Positions 23,736 through 35,307 of a stretch of DNA of 64,000 nucleotides are shown here, piece by piece (position 1 is the stretch's first letter; each line of letters starts with the position of its first letter). This DNA comes from Saccopteryx bilineata (lineage: Eukaryota; Chordata; Mammalia; Chiroptera; Emballonuridae): assembly GCF_036850765.1 (NCBI RefSeq), contig NC_089493.1, forward strand, positions 193,706,706-193,770,705. Direction: 5' to 3'. A program made the position numbers and the translations under genes. The notes beneath the pieces were generated by a model that was not told the origin of the DNA, made no database searches, and saw only the letters and a program-made list of their open reading frames with translations.

Positions 23736-24734
23736 TGTCCCAAGCCACCCACACATTCCGCTGTGATTTTGCTTCCAAGTGTCCCATAACCTTGGCATGC
23801 ACGGATCAATTCTTATACGATTAGGTGTGTTGGTGAACAGGGAGTGGACAGTAAGTTATATAAGAGACCACTCACCACTAATACTAAGAGAGGAGTCCCA
23901 TCTATTTATTGGGCATGAACTGTGTACCGTGGAGTTTACATATGTAACCCTCCTAAATGACATGCAGTGTTGTGGACCAGGAGCCAGGCACTGACTCATC
24001 AGAACCTCAGAACAGCCAAAGGGGCGGGCGCTACTCAGGTTCCCACCGAGGAAGCCGACGCAGAGCTAAGAGTGTCACATGTCTCAGCGCTCTGCCTTCA
24101 AAGAGTTAGGGTGAGACCCTGTACCCCAGACCCTGTGAGCTTCCCCACCTGGCTGCCCAGCTTTGCTAGGGCACCTCCAGGTGACCATTCATGTCCTCAT
24201 TCTAGAAGGACAACACCCAAGCCTCAGAGTGATGAATGAACGTATTCGAAGTCTTAGCTGGTGGGGGTGGAGGTGGATTCCAGCCCAGATCTGCCACCTC
24301 CCAAACCTACGTCCTCTCCACCGCCCTTTCCACCGCCTCATCTCATGCTGCCCCTGGAGAGACGCAAGAGATGTAAACTCTCGTCCGTGGTCCCAAGGGC
24401 TCTTGAGCCAGATTTTGCCTTTAGATCAAGTCCAATGGGGCCGGCTGCAGAGGGGAAGGGTGGGCTTTCGGGGAGAGGAAGGGGGGCTGTGGAAAGGCCG
24501 ACAGACACCCTCGTGGCCAGGAGTCTGCAGGAAACCTGAGCCATGGGTTTCATGTGCTGATCTCCCACCTTCCTCTCTCCAGGTTTCTCTCCAGACTCCC
24601 TTCTGGACGGCCCCACCCTGGCCCCTCTGCTCACTCAGCAGGTGTTTATGGCATGTCTACCCCTTGTAGGGATTGCCACCATCATCAAGGGTCAACTGCA
24701 TACTTCATGAGTGGCAAAGAGGGCGGCAAGGGGG

Positions 24735-24910
24735 CCGGACACGCAACCAGGCACTTCCGTCACCCTGCCCTCTCCGTGCTGGACTCGCAACCAGGCACTT
24801 CCGTCACCCTGCCCTCTCCGTGCTGGACTCGCAACCAGGCACTTCCGTCACCCTGCCCTCTCCGTGCTGGACTCGCAACCAGGCACTTCCGTCACCCTGC
24901 CCTCTCCGTG
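24735..24910. repeat. 4 x 44-bp tandem repeat (minisatellite)
   Basis: Four consecutive 44-base units starting ctggactcgcaaccaggcac occupy 24735-24778, 24779-24822, 24823-24866 and 24867-24910. Units 2-4 appear identical and unit 1 differs only at its first bases (ccggacacgc). The near identity implies recent expansion. 44 is not a multiple of three, so the frame rotates between copies; the long ORF over it is a by-product. Confidence 0.95.
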
Positions 24911-25869
24911 CCTGAGGGAAGCGGGGAGTCGGCGCCGCTGGGACTGTCCTCTTCTCTCGGGGCCACGAGCACGCGCCGGATCACGGGAGAAGAGCCACAC
25001 AGAGGTCAGAGCTCACCCTCGTCGCGCTCGGGTTTGGAATTCCTCGCTCACCGCAGGGCAACAATGCGTTGGTGTCTCCAGCACCCACGCTGGGTCCCCC
25101 CACATGGGCCACATCTAATGCCTGCACAGCGTCATGGGCCCCTGCACCCCAGCTCCGTGACACACGAGATCGTCCTGCCGATGCAAACAGCCTTGCAGCC
25201 AGGTGTCCACGCTGAGGTTCATCCTCGACTTTCTCCAAACCCTCTCCTCCTCCCTGCCCCAGGGATGGCACTGCCAGCTCCCTTGGCACCCTGGACCCCG
25301 CTCAGTCATTGTCAGGAATCTCAGTTATAGCTCTTTGAATCCGTGATCTCTTAGCTCCATCTCTGTTCCCGCTATTCCAGCCCCCACCCCACCCCCTCCT
25401 GGACCAGCCTCCCCAATGGTCCTCCTGCCTCCGCCTCTCCCCTCCATCCATTCTTCACGCCAGTCACCCAGGAACACCAGTCGCACCCCCACTGCCTTTC
25501 CCACAATGCTTTCCTGTCTCATCTTCAGCTTGACATCAGGGCTCCCCTCGTCCTTCTCTGCCCTGTCCCCATCCTCTTTCCAAACGCACCAAGATCTCAT
25601 GTCACAGTGCCTTTGCACATGATGTTTCCTCCAAATGCACCCAGACAGACCTCGCCTGTGCTGGGACACCTCCCTGGCACCCTCCACATGTGCTCTAGCA
25701 TCTCTACAACCTCAAAGGCTCTTCTCCACTGCACCATTTGTCCTGCTGCTACAGGGGCCCATGAACAGGGTGGCCTCCCCATCTGGAAGCTGTGGGTCCC
25801 TGAGGCCAGGGACAGTGTCTTCTGCAACATTTCATTCCCTGTCTGGCACCTCGTTGGTGCTAAATAAGC

Positions 25870-25903
25870 CTTCACGAGTGAATGAATGAATGAATGAATG
25901 AAC
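25870..25903. repeat. (GAAT)n microsatellite
   Basis: Five to six tandem gaat/aatg units lie at 25880-25901. The upstream phrase 'ctggcacctcgttggtgc' followed by taaataa looks like the 3' end of an old MIR or L2. Confidence 0.8.
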
Positions 25904-27094
25904 AGAAGATGGAGTCTGACACTCCACTTGCCGCTTTGATGAGAAAATGCTCCCAAGTAGTTTGTCCCCACCGCTGCGCCAACCCTGACCACGCCCTCTC
26001 CTCTGGAAGTCTGCTTCTGTCTCTGTGTCGATCTTTCAGCGGGGCCTGAACCTTGGGGACCCACTGCTATGTCCCTCTCAGCAGCCAGAGGCTCTTTCGA
26101 GGAGGAGCTACTTGGTCACCGCACGCACAGGCCGGTGGCCCACAGAGAGCCTGTCTGCAGACACCTTTGTGGGCGGCCGTTCGGTGTCCCGAGCACGAGG
26201 AGGTCTTTATTTCAGGTTCCAAACTTTATTGCAACTTCTGAGCGACTGCCCCTGACCCCAGCCGTAACCCCGCAGCATTTTACGACAATTCGTCCCTTCA
26301 GAAAACCCTGTCTCCCCGGGTTTGCGCCATGGTATCGGGGCCGACGCGCCGGCGGGCCGGGAGTGGGAATGAGATCGCAGAGCAGGCAAAACCCCTTGGC
26401 CACGTGCTGTTTCCTGCGTGATCAGCGAGAAAAGTGTTCCTCTTGCCGGACACAGCAGCCATGAGAGGAGAATGGCGAGGAGCTGGACCTTGACCCCAGC
26501 CCCACGGGCAGCCGAGTGGGACAGCTCAGCTCCCGCTGCTCCCCCCCCCCCACGGCTCCCTTCCAAAGCTGCCCCCAAGCTCTCCAGGGGCTCCAAACCA
26601 TTTCAACTCGAACCTTTCTGTCGGTGAACCCAACACTGGACTTCAACTCCCCTAGATGAATGGAAGACAGACCGTGTGGTGTCCCTTTGAAAGACGACAA
26701 GTTCTGATGTCCAGCACACTGTCACTTTAAACATGTCGTCGAAGAACACACATGCAGATGAGCACACGGGTCATAAGCGTGAGCTCCCTGGGCCGTAGGC
26801 AAGCGGCACTGCCGCCCAGACGCACTGAGCCGCACACCGTCTCCGAGCGGCGGTCACCTGATCGCCTGCCGACACGTTATTTGTCCCAATGTGCTTGTTT
26901 TCTCTCCCGGTGAGAACGCCGCCCTCCTGAGTGGAGGGCATCTGCTTTGCTCACCGCGCTGTCCCCACGCTCACGACGGTGTCTGCGCATTGGGAGGACG
27001 GGACAGCCGCTGGCCGGGGCGACTGCAGAATGGATTTGAGGACTGCTCAAGTGACGTTCTAAAAGTCTGGATGGTTGTTATTAAAACAATTTTT

Positions 27095-27215
27095 TAAACC
27101 AGAGAATAACAAGTGTCGGCAAGTTTGCGGAGAAATCGAAACTCTTGCGTGTTTGTTGGCAGGCGTGTAAAATGGTGCGACCACGTGGAAAACAGTATGG
27201 CCCGAGGGGTCGGGC
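27095..27215 (+). repeat. L1 ORF2-region fragment (sense)
   Basis: 'gaataacaagtgtcggcaag', 'tgcggagaaatcgaaac' and 'gtgtaaaatggtgcgaccac' match the L1 ORF2 3' region ('aataacaagtgttggcgagg ... gtggagaaattggaac ... tgtaaaatggtgcagccac'). It is decayed and non-functional. Confidence 0.65.
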
Positions 27216-27346
27216 TGAGGATCCAGCACTTGTGTCTCAAAGCACCCCTGGAGGGTTTTAAACTGAGGAATGGGTCTAAAACACTTCCTTGGGGAGCCAC
27301 AGAGGAATGGACTGGAAGAAGAGGGAGTGTGGGGGTCAGGGAGGAG

Positions 27347-27672
27347 CTCGTATGCACTGAACGTGAGGGTATTTGGACGTGGGGCTTCTGAGAGGTGATT
27401 GGATCATGAGGGTGCGGTCCTCATGACAAGATTAGTGCCCTTATAGGAAAAGACCAACCAACTTTTTTTTTTTCCTCTCTCTTTCTCTCTCTGCCATTTG
27501 AGGACACAAGAAGGCAGCTATCTGCCAGTCTGGGAGAGCGCCCTCACCAGGAACCAAATTCTCCAGCACCTTTGATCTTGGACTCAGCCTCCAGAACTGA
27601 GACATAAATGTCTGCTCTGTAAGTCACCCAGCCTGAGGTATTGTTGATAGTGGCCCGAGCTGACTTAAACAG
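27347..27672 (+). mobile_element. MLT1-type solo LTR (ERVL-MaLR relic)
   Basis: The order 'gagggtatttggacgtgggg', 'ttagtgcccttatagg', 'gccatttgaggacacaagaa', 'ttggactcagcctccagaac' and 'tagtggcccgagctgac' follows the MLT1 LTR consensus. It appears to be a solo, ancient, mammal-wide LTR with no coding part. Ends are approximate and target duplications were not discerned. Confidence 0.75.
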
Positions 27673-28509
27673 GAACCAAGATGGAACGGAACCCACCGGT
27701 ACCTCCAGGAGCCCTCATCTACCCTAACGCCCCACCTGGTAGCATTTCAGAGCGAGGCTCCTTCCCCGCCTTTTCCTGTCACCAGCGCCCACTAGGGTCA
27801 AGCACTCAACAGGTGCTTCGTGAATCGCCTTGGAGTCGATCTCTCTGCAGGACGCAGAGGGAGAGACGGCAGGCCCCATCGGCACCTAGGATCTGTGGCC
27901 GGTGTGCTCACCAAGAAGTCGGAGAGAGAGGCCACCGTCCCCGTCTCTGGGAGAGCCTCTCTCTGTTGCTAAGTCTTCCCACAAGTTGGGTGGTGTTTGC
28001 CACAGGATTATCCTGTCACATCTGCAGCCAGGCAGCCGGGGAGGGGACGCGGACGCGAGGGCTGGAAGAGGCGTGCTGAAGCTGTCGTGACTTGACTTGG
28101 GAGCTTAGACACGGACAGTCTGATTTGCATTTTGCAAAATCCTAGCAGATCCTCACATGCCCACCCCGCCCCCCTGCCCGAGTGGATCGCATCCACTTCC
28201 CCCAGGGCGCTCCACAAGGAATTCGGGTCTAGAAGGCTCGTGGGGAATCTCGCTGTTGTCAGCATGAGGAGCTGCATCTCAGAGACCATGAATTGCTCTC
28301 TGTTGTGCCGTGCAGAGCTGTGAGGGACAGCTCTGGGGTGAAATTCTGTGACGGTCACCCCATGTGTACACACACATCTCCAGTTGACCCATATCACAGT
28401 ATCACTCAAAAGTAAAGGGCCCTTATGGAGATCACCACCTCGTTACAAAATAGAGAAACTAAGGGCCCAGGAAGGAGACAGATAGGCCCAAGTTACTGGG
28501 AGGCCAACT

Positions 28510-28610
28510 GTTGATCGGACAGACATTTACTAAGCCCCTACTATGTGCTAGGACACCTGGGATACACGACGACAAGTAAACTATTGTCTTATTGACAAGG
28601 AATCCTATAT
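28510..28610. repeat. L2-type LINE fragment
   Basis: 'gacatttactaagcccctac', 'tatgtgctaggacacc' and 'tgggatacacgacgacaag' mirror the L2 phrase 'tttattgagcacctactatgtgccagg ... tggggatacag'. Confidence 0.6.
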
Positions 28611-28689
28611 GTTTCTACTTCTGGCTGAACAAGACTTGATTTGGACTTAGGTTTGGGTCCCTTTAGGTCTTAAGGTAAGAAAACCCACT

Positions 28690-28910
28690 AACTGACCACT
28701 TCTTCTGTGTCTGAGGTTATCCTGGGCATTTTGTCGCCATCAGCTTGTTCGATTCTTACTGAACCAAGAGCTACATTTCATCATCCCCATTCTACGGACG
28801 AGACCACTGAGGCTCCGAGAGGCATATTACCTTGCCCAAGCTAGCACAGCTGGTAAAGTGCCAGGCTGAGATTCGAACCCGTGTCTACCTGTCTTCAAGG
28901 CCTTTGTTCC
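28690..28910 (-). repeat. MIR SINE fragment (antisense)
   Basis: 'ccccattctacggacgagac', 'cactgaggctccgagag', 'cttgcccaagctagcacagc' and 'gagattcgaacccgtgtc' follow antisense MIR closely over its length. Confidence 0.75.
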
Positions 28911-29194
28911 TCATCCTAACCTTTTGTCTCTCTGGCTGGGGCATCTTTACATCCTGGGGCCACGTCCTCTGCAGGGGGCTAGCACTTGGCCCTTGGTTGG
29001 AAGGGGTTCAGAAACTCTCCATCAAATTGTTTCAAGGTTTCTGGATCCCCTGAAAATTCTACAGGAAAAGGACGGTGGGGTCTTTTTTCCTCTGCTTCCC
29101 TCCCACGCGGGTCCCCACACAGGTCAGGGAAGTACTGAGCTGGCACCTGGACAGAGACTGTTGGTACCCACCATTCATGGCCTTATGCGGAGCC

Positions 29195-29395
29195 CTGCGC
29201 GAAGGGGCTTGCAAACACCAAGTCAGTCCTCACGACAGCACCGTGAGATGGGTTCTGTTGTCCTCCCCGTATGAAAACGGACCGACGGAGGCACTGTGAG
29301 CTGAATTACTTTCTCAAGGCCACAGGCCAGCAGAGGTGCTACTGAAGGATCGTAGTTCTGTCTGAGTTTAGAATCCAGGCCCCTAATAATTACTT
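29195..29395 (-). repeat. MIR SINE fragment (antisense)
   Basis: 'gtcagtcctcacgacagcac', 'gtatgaaaacggaccgacgg' and 'tttctcaaggccacagg' keep the antisense MIR order with strong divergence. Confidence 0.5.
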
Positions 29396-30484
29396 TATAT
29401 GCTCAAATAAACACCTGGTGACTGAAGAGTTGAATTAGTTTTTTTAAATCAGTCTCTGTATCCTCTTTCCCACTTTTCCAGACCGTGAGCTAACCTAGCC
29501 AACCAACACAGTCAGGTGACCAAGGGGCACACCCAGAGGGCTCCAGGGAAGAAGAGGCCATGCCTGGAGGCCCAACAGCCAGGCTCTGAGGACTCCGCTC
29601 AGGGCAGAACAGAAGCCTGTGGAGAATTCCAGAGCCTGTCCGGTCCTCCTCCTCTGCTCTTTGATTCCTCCTGGGTTAGCTCATTCCTTTGAGCCCTGCC
29701 CTTGGGTTATGTCACCCAGGTGAACAAAGCCTCTCTTCAAGGGCCCTGAAGAAACCAGATTGTGTTATGGGTCCTGCAAATTAGAGGGCTGGAGAGCAGG
29801 CCTCTTATGTGGGGATAATCACCATTGGTTCTCTGCTTGAGGACTTATTTCAAGATAATTAGAGCTTCACTTTCTTTACTTGAAACAACCTTTGCTGTTT
29901 TCTCCTGTCCCCGCCCAGCCAGCCAGCCCCCAGAGCTGACTCCCACAGACGCCGGCAGCGAGGCATGGGACGTGGGGACAAGCAACGCAGGGGTCACCAT
30001 CCTTTTCCAAGTGCTGTCAGAACAGCTGCCATGGATACAGCCTTTCAAATCGAACACAAGCGGTCTAGGTAAGATAGGGCTTGAACCTTCATTCATTCAA
30101 AGCTTTAACAGACAAATGGTTTTAGCCTCTTTAACAACACATTAACTCTAGGTGGCAGGGACACGGGGATGTGGCAATAGAGAAAAAAAAGGCCAGCCAC
30201 CCCCCCCACTCCCACACCTCACCTTAGGGGCGCATTGTCATGGGGACAGAGAAAGGTTGCAAGGAACCTGACTCAGCCAGAAATAAAAAGAATGTTAGCA
30301 ATTCAAAAAGTGTTTTTCACAAAGTAAAACCCTGAAACGTTGAACGTGATTATGCAGATTCTTTCTTGCTAAAAGTCAGGGACTCACGTCTAGAAGCCAG
30401 CACTGCTTCTGTCCAACAGGTTTGCTCTGCTCTGCTGCGTAAGGGACAGGACACCAGTATGCCTGGAGAATGGGGCTTTTCATG

Positions 30485-30580
30485 CACTGAATCATACATA
30501 TAATATATACATTATGTATACATTATTGTATTATGTATTATATATTATATAGTGAATGTACACATTCATAATGCAATAAT
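30485..30580. repeat. TA-rich low-complexity tract
   Basis: Multiple 'tatata', 'attatgtat' and 'atattatata' strings form an AT-rich tract of about 95 bases. No gene or repeat family is assigned. Confidence 0.7.
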
Positions 30581-31149
30581 GATTTGTTATCTTTTAAGGC
30601 ATTCAGATCCTTGTTCCAAATATTAGTGATGAGTCTATGGAAGTCAATTAACATTTAATTCTATGAGGTCGGGTCTGGGATGAGAAGCAGCAGCAGGAGT
30701 TGGTCTCTATGGAGAAGGAGATTTTGGGGGTTTGAAATGGCGTGTGCTCATCCCACAAGGTTTTGGGGTGAGTTTTTTCTCCCCAAGAGTATACCTTTAT
30801 TTTGTCTAGACTGCTGTTGAATACGGTATTGCACTACGGGCCCTTTGGTAATGAATTTTCACTGTCAAATGTGAAAGAATGACTATAGAGTTGCTTCCCC
30901 CAGGGGAAAATAAAAAATGCTTTAGAAATTCCATTAGGAATCGACGAGTTCATGATCATAATGGAGACTTAAGACATACATCACAGAAATGGGAAGATCG
31001 AGACAGGAAAAACATGAGTAGGGAATATAATAGTTGACCCACATGGACACACACACGCTTAACCTAAGGCTGGACATATCCCGAGCCTGGCAGCCAGAAC
31101 CGCGTGTGTTTACATCATGCTCACACGGAATAGAGCAAATATCTAGCAG

Positions 31150-31437
31150 ATATTCACCCCAAAGGAAGCCTCAACAAACACTAAAGAATCACTGTCCCAG
31201 AATAACCCTCCAAGGCAATAAAATTTAAAAACCAAAAGCCAAAGGATAGATGACTGGCCAACGGAGCAATGGATATAAACAACACGTTTGGAAACAACAA
31301 TAAAAAACGCAAGTAAATAATTTGTCAAAGAGATTAGAATGAACATTATCAAATACTTATCACAGATATCGAAAATATTACTGCTGAACTATGTGGCCCA
31401 CAGCTGAAGTGACATTTAGAGGGAATCTTGCAGCCTT
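31150..31437 (+). repeat. Ancient L1 ORF2 fragment, left part
   Basis: 'acagctgaagtgacatttag' followed by 'agggaatcttgcagcc' matches the L1 ORF2 segment around 'gcagctaaagcagtgctcag ... agggaaatttatagc'. A younger SINE interrupts it and the L1 continues beyond at 31618. Confidence 0.5.
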
Positions 31438-31617
31438 TTTTTTTTTTTAAAGACTTTATTCATTTTAGAGAGGGGAGAGAGAGGGAGAGAGAGAAAGGGG
31501 AGGAGCAGGAAGCATCAACTCCCATATGTGCCTTGACCAGGTAAGCCCAGGGTTTTGAACCGGCAACCTCAGCATTCCAGGTTGATGCTTTATCCACTGC
31601 GCCACCACAGGTCAGGC
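31438..31617 (-). mobile_element. tRNA-derived bat SINE, second family, antisense
   Basis: Reverse complement begins 'gcctgacctgtggtggcgca' with A-box-like 'gtggcgcagtgg' and B-box-like 'ggttcaaaacc', and ends with 'ataaagtctttaaaaa' and an A tail. Perfect 14-bp duplications 'aatcttgcagcctt' (31424-31437 and 31618-31631) lie within ancient L1 sequence, so this SINE inserted into the L1. Confidence 0.92.
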
Positions 31618-31710
31618 AATCTTGCAGCCTTAAACACAGATATTATTAAAAGATAGAACGAAAGGTTAATGAGATCATCTTCTAATTCAGAAGTTAGAAA
31701 AGCACAGGCT
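31618..31710 (+). repeat. Ancient L1 ORF2 fragment, right part
   Basis: 'ccttaaacacagatattatt', 'aaaagatagaacgaaagg' and 'cagaagttagaaaagcac' continue the ORF2 segment ('ctttaaatgcctatattaga ... aagaagctagaaaaag'). It is the right half of the L1 split by the SINE. Confidence 0.5.
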
Positions 31711-31799
31711 GTGTGAATGAACCAGGTGACCAGGTGGGAGGGTCCCCTAGGGACCAGCTTGCAGGGCCGGTGAGGGAATCAGTTCCAAGTGGACAAAAG

Positions 31800-32420
31800 C
31801 AGAAGAATTAACTTTGGGATGTAAATGATGCCAAAATTCAAGGAGAAGTGTCAGTCTCCGGGTTGGATTTCTTGGCATTCGGATCCGGATTTGGGTAACC
31901 GTTATGTTTTGCTTTTACTCTGTACCTTTGAAAAAAAAAATTTTTTTCCCCCAAATAATTTTAGTCCTCCAAGTCCCTTAACGCATTTTACCAATCCACT
32001 TTTCCCCTCATTGAAAAATTGATGTCTCCTGGAGAGGAAATTTGATTTAAATGTTTTCGATTCCCTTTACATGCAAGTATTGAAACTCAAGTTAGCAAGA
32101 ACGATCGAATGGCCAACAAATCCTCCGATTTCGTGTGCATGTTGCGAGGCCTGTTTCTCTCCAAAAAAAAATAAAATAAAATACCCCCCCAAAAAAAAAA
32201 CCCGTGAATCCGTGCTTTGCCAAAGAGTCGATAAAATACCAATGCGAGGAGGGTCACATTTTCAGCCACCCGCAAACCAAAACGTCTGGCTTAACGTTGT
32301 GCTATAAACGCCCTTTCGGTCGTGGGCTGAAAATACCGCACTGACCATTCCCACCCGCACCTCGATGAAACTGGATTGGAAAATCATTTTCTGTCTCGCC
32401 CACGACGCAGACACGGAAAA
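31800..32420. promoter_or_regulatory. Candidate conserved noncoding block
   Basis: This is repeat-free AT-rich sequence with 'ggatgtaaatgatgccaaaa', 'tttgggtaaccgttatg' and 'tttgatttaaatg'. Two poly-A/poly-C tracts sit near 32162-32200. No ORF with domain content spans it. Conservation is inferred from texture only. Confidence 0.3.
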
Positions 32421-32754
32421 GGCAAAGCGCTGAGTTAAGATAATTCAATTTCTTTCCATGCCGCTCAGGGGTCTGAGAGGCCTTCGTCTCCAGTTTCTCC
32501 CTACTGGAGGTCCAGGCGCCCGATGCTGATGCTGGCGTTACCTTACTGAGACAGCAGCTAATCTCCTGTGTCGCCCCCTTTGTTATTCTTAACTTCTCAC
32601 TGCCTTCCCTCATCTTCGGGTGGATCCTGCATGCCGTTCACCACGCTGCACGCCACACAGTCTCAACCTGTTCTCCTACCCTTCTCTCTGTTGAACTCTA
32701 GTCCCGTAAGAAAGCCTGCCATCTTGCGGTCGTGCCCTGCACTTTCAGACCCCA

Positions 32755-32825
32755 AGTCTGTTCACGGGCGGTCATCCCCCCCCCTCCACTGCTTACAACA
32801 CCCTCCCCCCCCCCCCCCCCCCCGC
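32755..32825. repeat. Poly-C tracts including a run of about 19 C
   Basis: Runs of nine C (near 32776) and about nineteen C (32805-32823) occur in a C/T-rich stretch. The minus strand could form G-quadruplexes. Confidence 0.8.
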
Positions 32826-34239
32826 CCTCTCTCTGGAACAAACCCACTTCCTCTTCCAGGCTCATTTCAAAGGTCATCTTTCGTTCTGCGGGGAGTCTTC
32901 CCCCACACCTTCTCCCCCAATGCCCAGAAACTTCTCCGAGGTGATGGGAAATCATTTTAACACCTGGTCTCCAAACTTGGCCGGTTCCACTCACTCCTCA
33001 ACATGCGACACAAGCTTGCATGCACACCCCCACATCGCAACGCTTTCCCTAACGCCGTGGCTACTGTCTCAAGTATTAACTAAGGTGGCACGGACTGCTT
33101 CCAGAGTCGTACCCCCAATCCTCCGTGGCGTCGCACCGCGGAAATAGATTGCTCACTCCTGCAAAATCTAACCGACAGCCCGGGCAGGGTGATGGATGCG
33201 CTCAGCCATTTAGGAACAGGCTTATGAAAGAAAACCCTACCTTCGGCATCCGATGGCTTCCAGGGTCATTCCTGGGTGCGGAGGGCAGTTGGCAGACAGT
33301 GAGAGGGATGGGACGGGAGGGAAGGTGAGAGGGCGGGCTTCGTCTATATGTCATTGGTAGAACGGGTCACGTGGCCTCACCCAGCTGTGCACCATGAGGC
33401 AAACCCAACATGCCAGTCTCTCTCCTCATCATCTTCAGCAGCTGCAGGGGGCTTAGCATGAATTGGATACTTAGCCAGTATTCGCCAAACGTCTACATTA
33501 ATGGATACACATTTGTTTTGGTTTGTTTCTGAATCTTCCACTACAGATGCGGGTACAGAACGAGTCCTAAACTCTAACAGAAATGGAGAATGGAGTCGAT
33601 TATCTGGCACACCCTCTGACTCTGATAACCGATGAAGGACATTTTCTCACCTTCCCCCTTCAATAATAGTAAAGAGGGACGGTTCAGATCGTCGCTTCGA
33701 TGCCCCGTCTCATTTTGTGTGTTTGAACAGAGTTTTAATAGCAAACCAAGCCTGGTCCCTAAGAGCAAAGCCGTGCCTCAGCGTTTGCCTTCGACAAAGC
33801 AGTGGAAGCAACGCACCATCCCCTACCCACTTGCGACGCGGTCCCGGGAGCCCTGCGGTGCTCAGGCTCCCTTGGGTTTTCCGGATGGCATCTGCTTTTA
33901 GAGCTTGTGTCATCCTGTGTCCCAGGAGGGCTGGCAGGTAGAAACGGGGGTGGGGGCGGGGAGATGTTTTTCTGGACACAGCACACCCTCGACACGTGCA
34001 GAAGTAACGTGCAGAAGTAAGCAGTCGACACCTTCCCTTAGTCTACTGGGGAGGGGGCTAAGGGAGGAACCTGTCCTTTTAAATAAAAAGGAGAGAGAGT
34101 GGAACGGAAAGTGCTGGGCCAGCCCCAGAGAAGGGTGCCCCTCAAAGCACTTTTTTTTTTAAACCAAACTCGAGGACTGACGGGGCCCTGTGCGCTAATG
34201 TGCACCCCCACCCACCCCAGCCCCCCAGTAAAGGCCATA

Positions 34240-34420
34240 GGAAGCAGAGGGCTGTGGCGGCCCGTGTTCCTGCGACTGTTATAAAGCAGGCCAAAGCCAT
34301 GTCAGGTCCAATTAGCGTCAAAGACGAACATCTGTATTTCGGCACCCACGTCGCTCAATGCAAACATTTCGTAATCCCAGCCCGCCGCGCACACACCACG
34401 TGCTGTGAGCTGTGATGTCC
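34240..34420. promoter_or_regulatory. Candidate conserved noncoding block
   Basis: 'aggtccaattagcgtcaaag', 'tgtatttcggcacccacg' and 'caatgcaaacatttcgtaat' are unique and CpG-bearing. 'atgcaaa' matches an octamer/POU half-type motif. The element is short and is called by texture only. Confidence 0.25.
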
Positions 34421-34650
34421 CAGGGTGAGTCACGGCCACGTTTTTTTTCCAGGGCCGTCGGCAGTCTCTGTCTGGCCGGGATGCCAGTCGCTCACCGCCC
34501 AGAAGAGCATTTCTCTAAAATATTGAATTAAGCACAGTCTCACTTTTTCCTCTTATCTGTGAAATCTTGCAGTCAGGGTTTGACTTTCTTTTTTTAATGA
34601 AATGAAATATATAAAATGCAAATAAACTGGAGGTTAGAGCAGTGTGTGTA

Positions 34651-34654
<4 letters not shown>

Positions 34655-34688
<34 letters not shown>

Positions 34689-34712
34689 GTTTTTTTTTTG
34701 TTTGTTTTTTTT
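34655..34712. repeat. (CT)n microsatellite followed by poly-T
   Basis: About 15 CT dinucleotides occupy 34657-34686, followed by T-rich sequence interrupted by 'tgtttg'. Confidence 0.9.
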
Positions 34713-35307
34713 TTTGAGAAAAGCATCTGGTGTTTTTCTCTGCTTCTCCCTTCCGTGTGTTAAGCTGAAGCGTAAGGTTACACTGTCAAGCGGCATCTGA
34801 AAGGCTCCACTTCTAACCGCTTTTTTTTTTTTTACCCCATCGACAAGCAAGTCTGGTGAGGAGGGCTGGTGGGGCCCAGGAGAGTCTGTCATGCGCATGC
34901 GCAGTTGCCCCCGGACAGGGCGAGGGGCGCTGGCTTTGCAGCCACGGGACAGCCGGTAACCTTGGGCTCAACGTTGAAGAGACTTTAAAATTCTTACAGT
35001 CTGTATGCATGAGGCCTCCCAGAAATAGAAGCTGTGGACGAGAGGCGGGGCAGTAAGAAGGCTGTGAGTCTGTCCGTAAACTTGTAACGGCAACAGCTTG
35101 TGCAGATGTGATTCCCATAAGCCATCATGCCCAAGGGGCTTGATACTATCGGCAGTGCCACTTGGTAGTGACACCTGGGCCTAACCCGGACCCTCGCCGC
35201 CTGACCCGTGCTGGAGCAACCCAAATTTGGTCAGCGAGCAGGAGCCCAACGACTGGTCTTCCAGACAGACCTGGCCCTCCTCTGCAATGCTCCGGGTTCC
35301 CCTGTGC

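Noticed and set aside
24735..24910. CRISPR-like array
   Set aside because: The 44-bp units are directly adjacent without spacers and the sequence is mammalian, so this is a minisatellite.
24554..25330. 258-codon ORF, the longest in the window
   Set aside because: It runs through the 44-bp tandem repeat, whose frame rotates, and has low-complexity proline/serine-rich content with no domain. Overlapping frames in the same area are also open because of the repeat.
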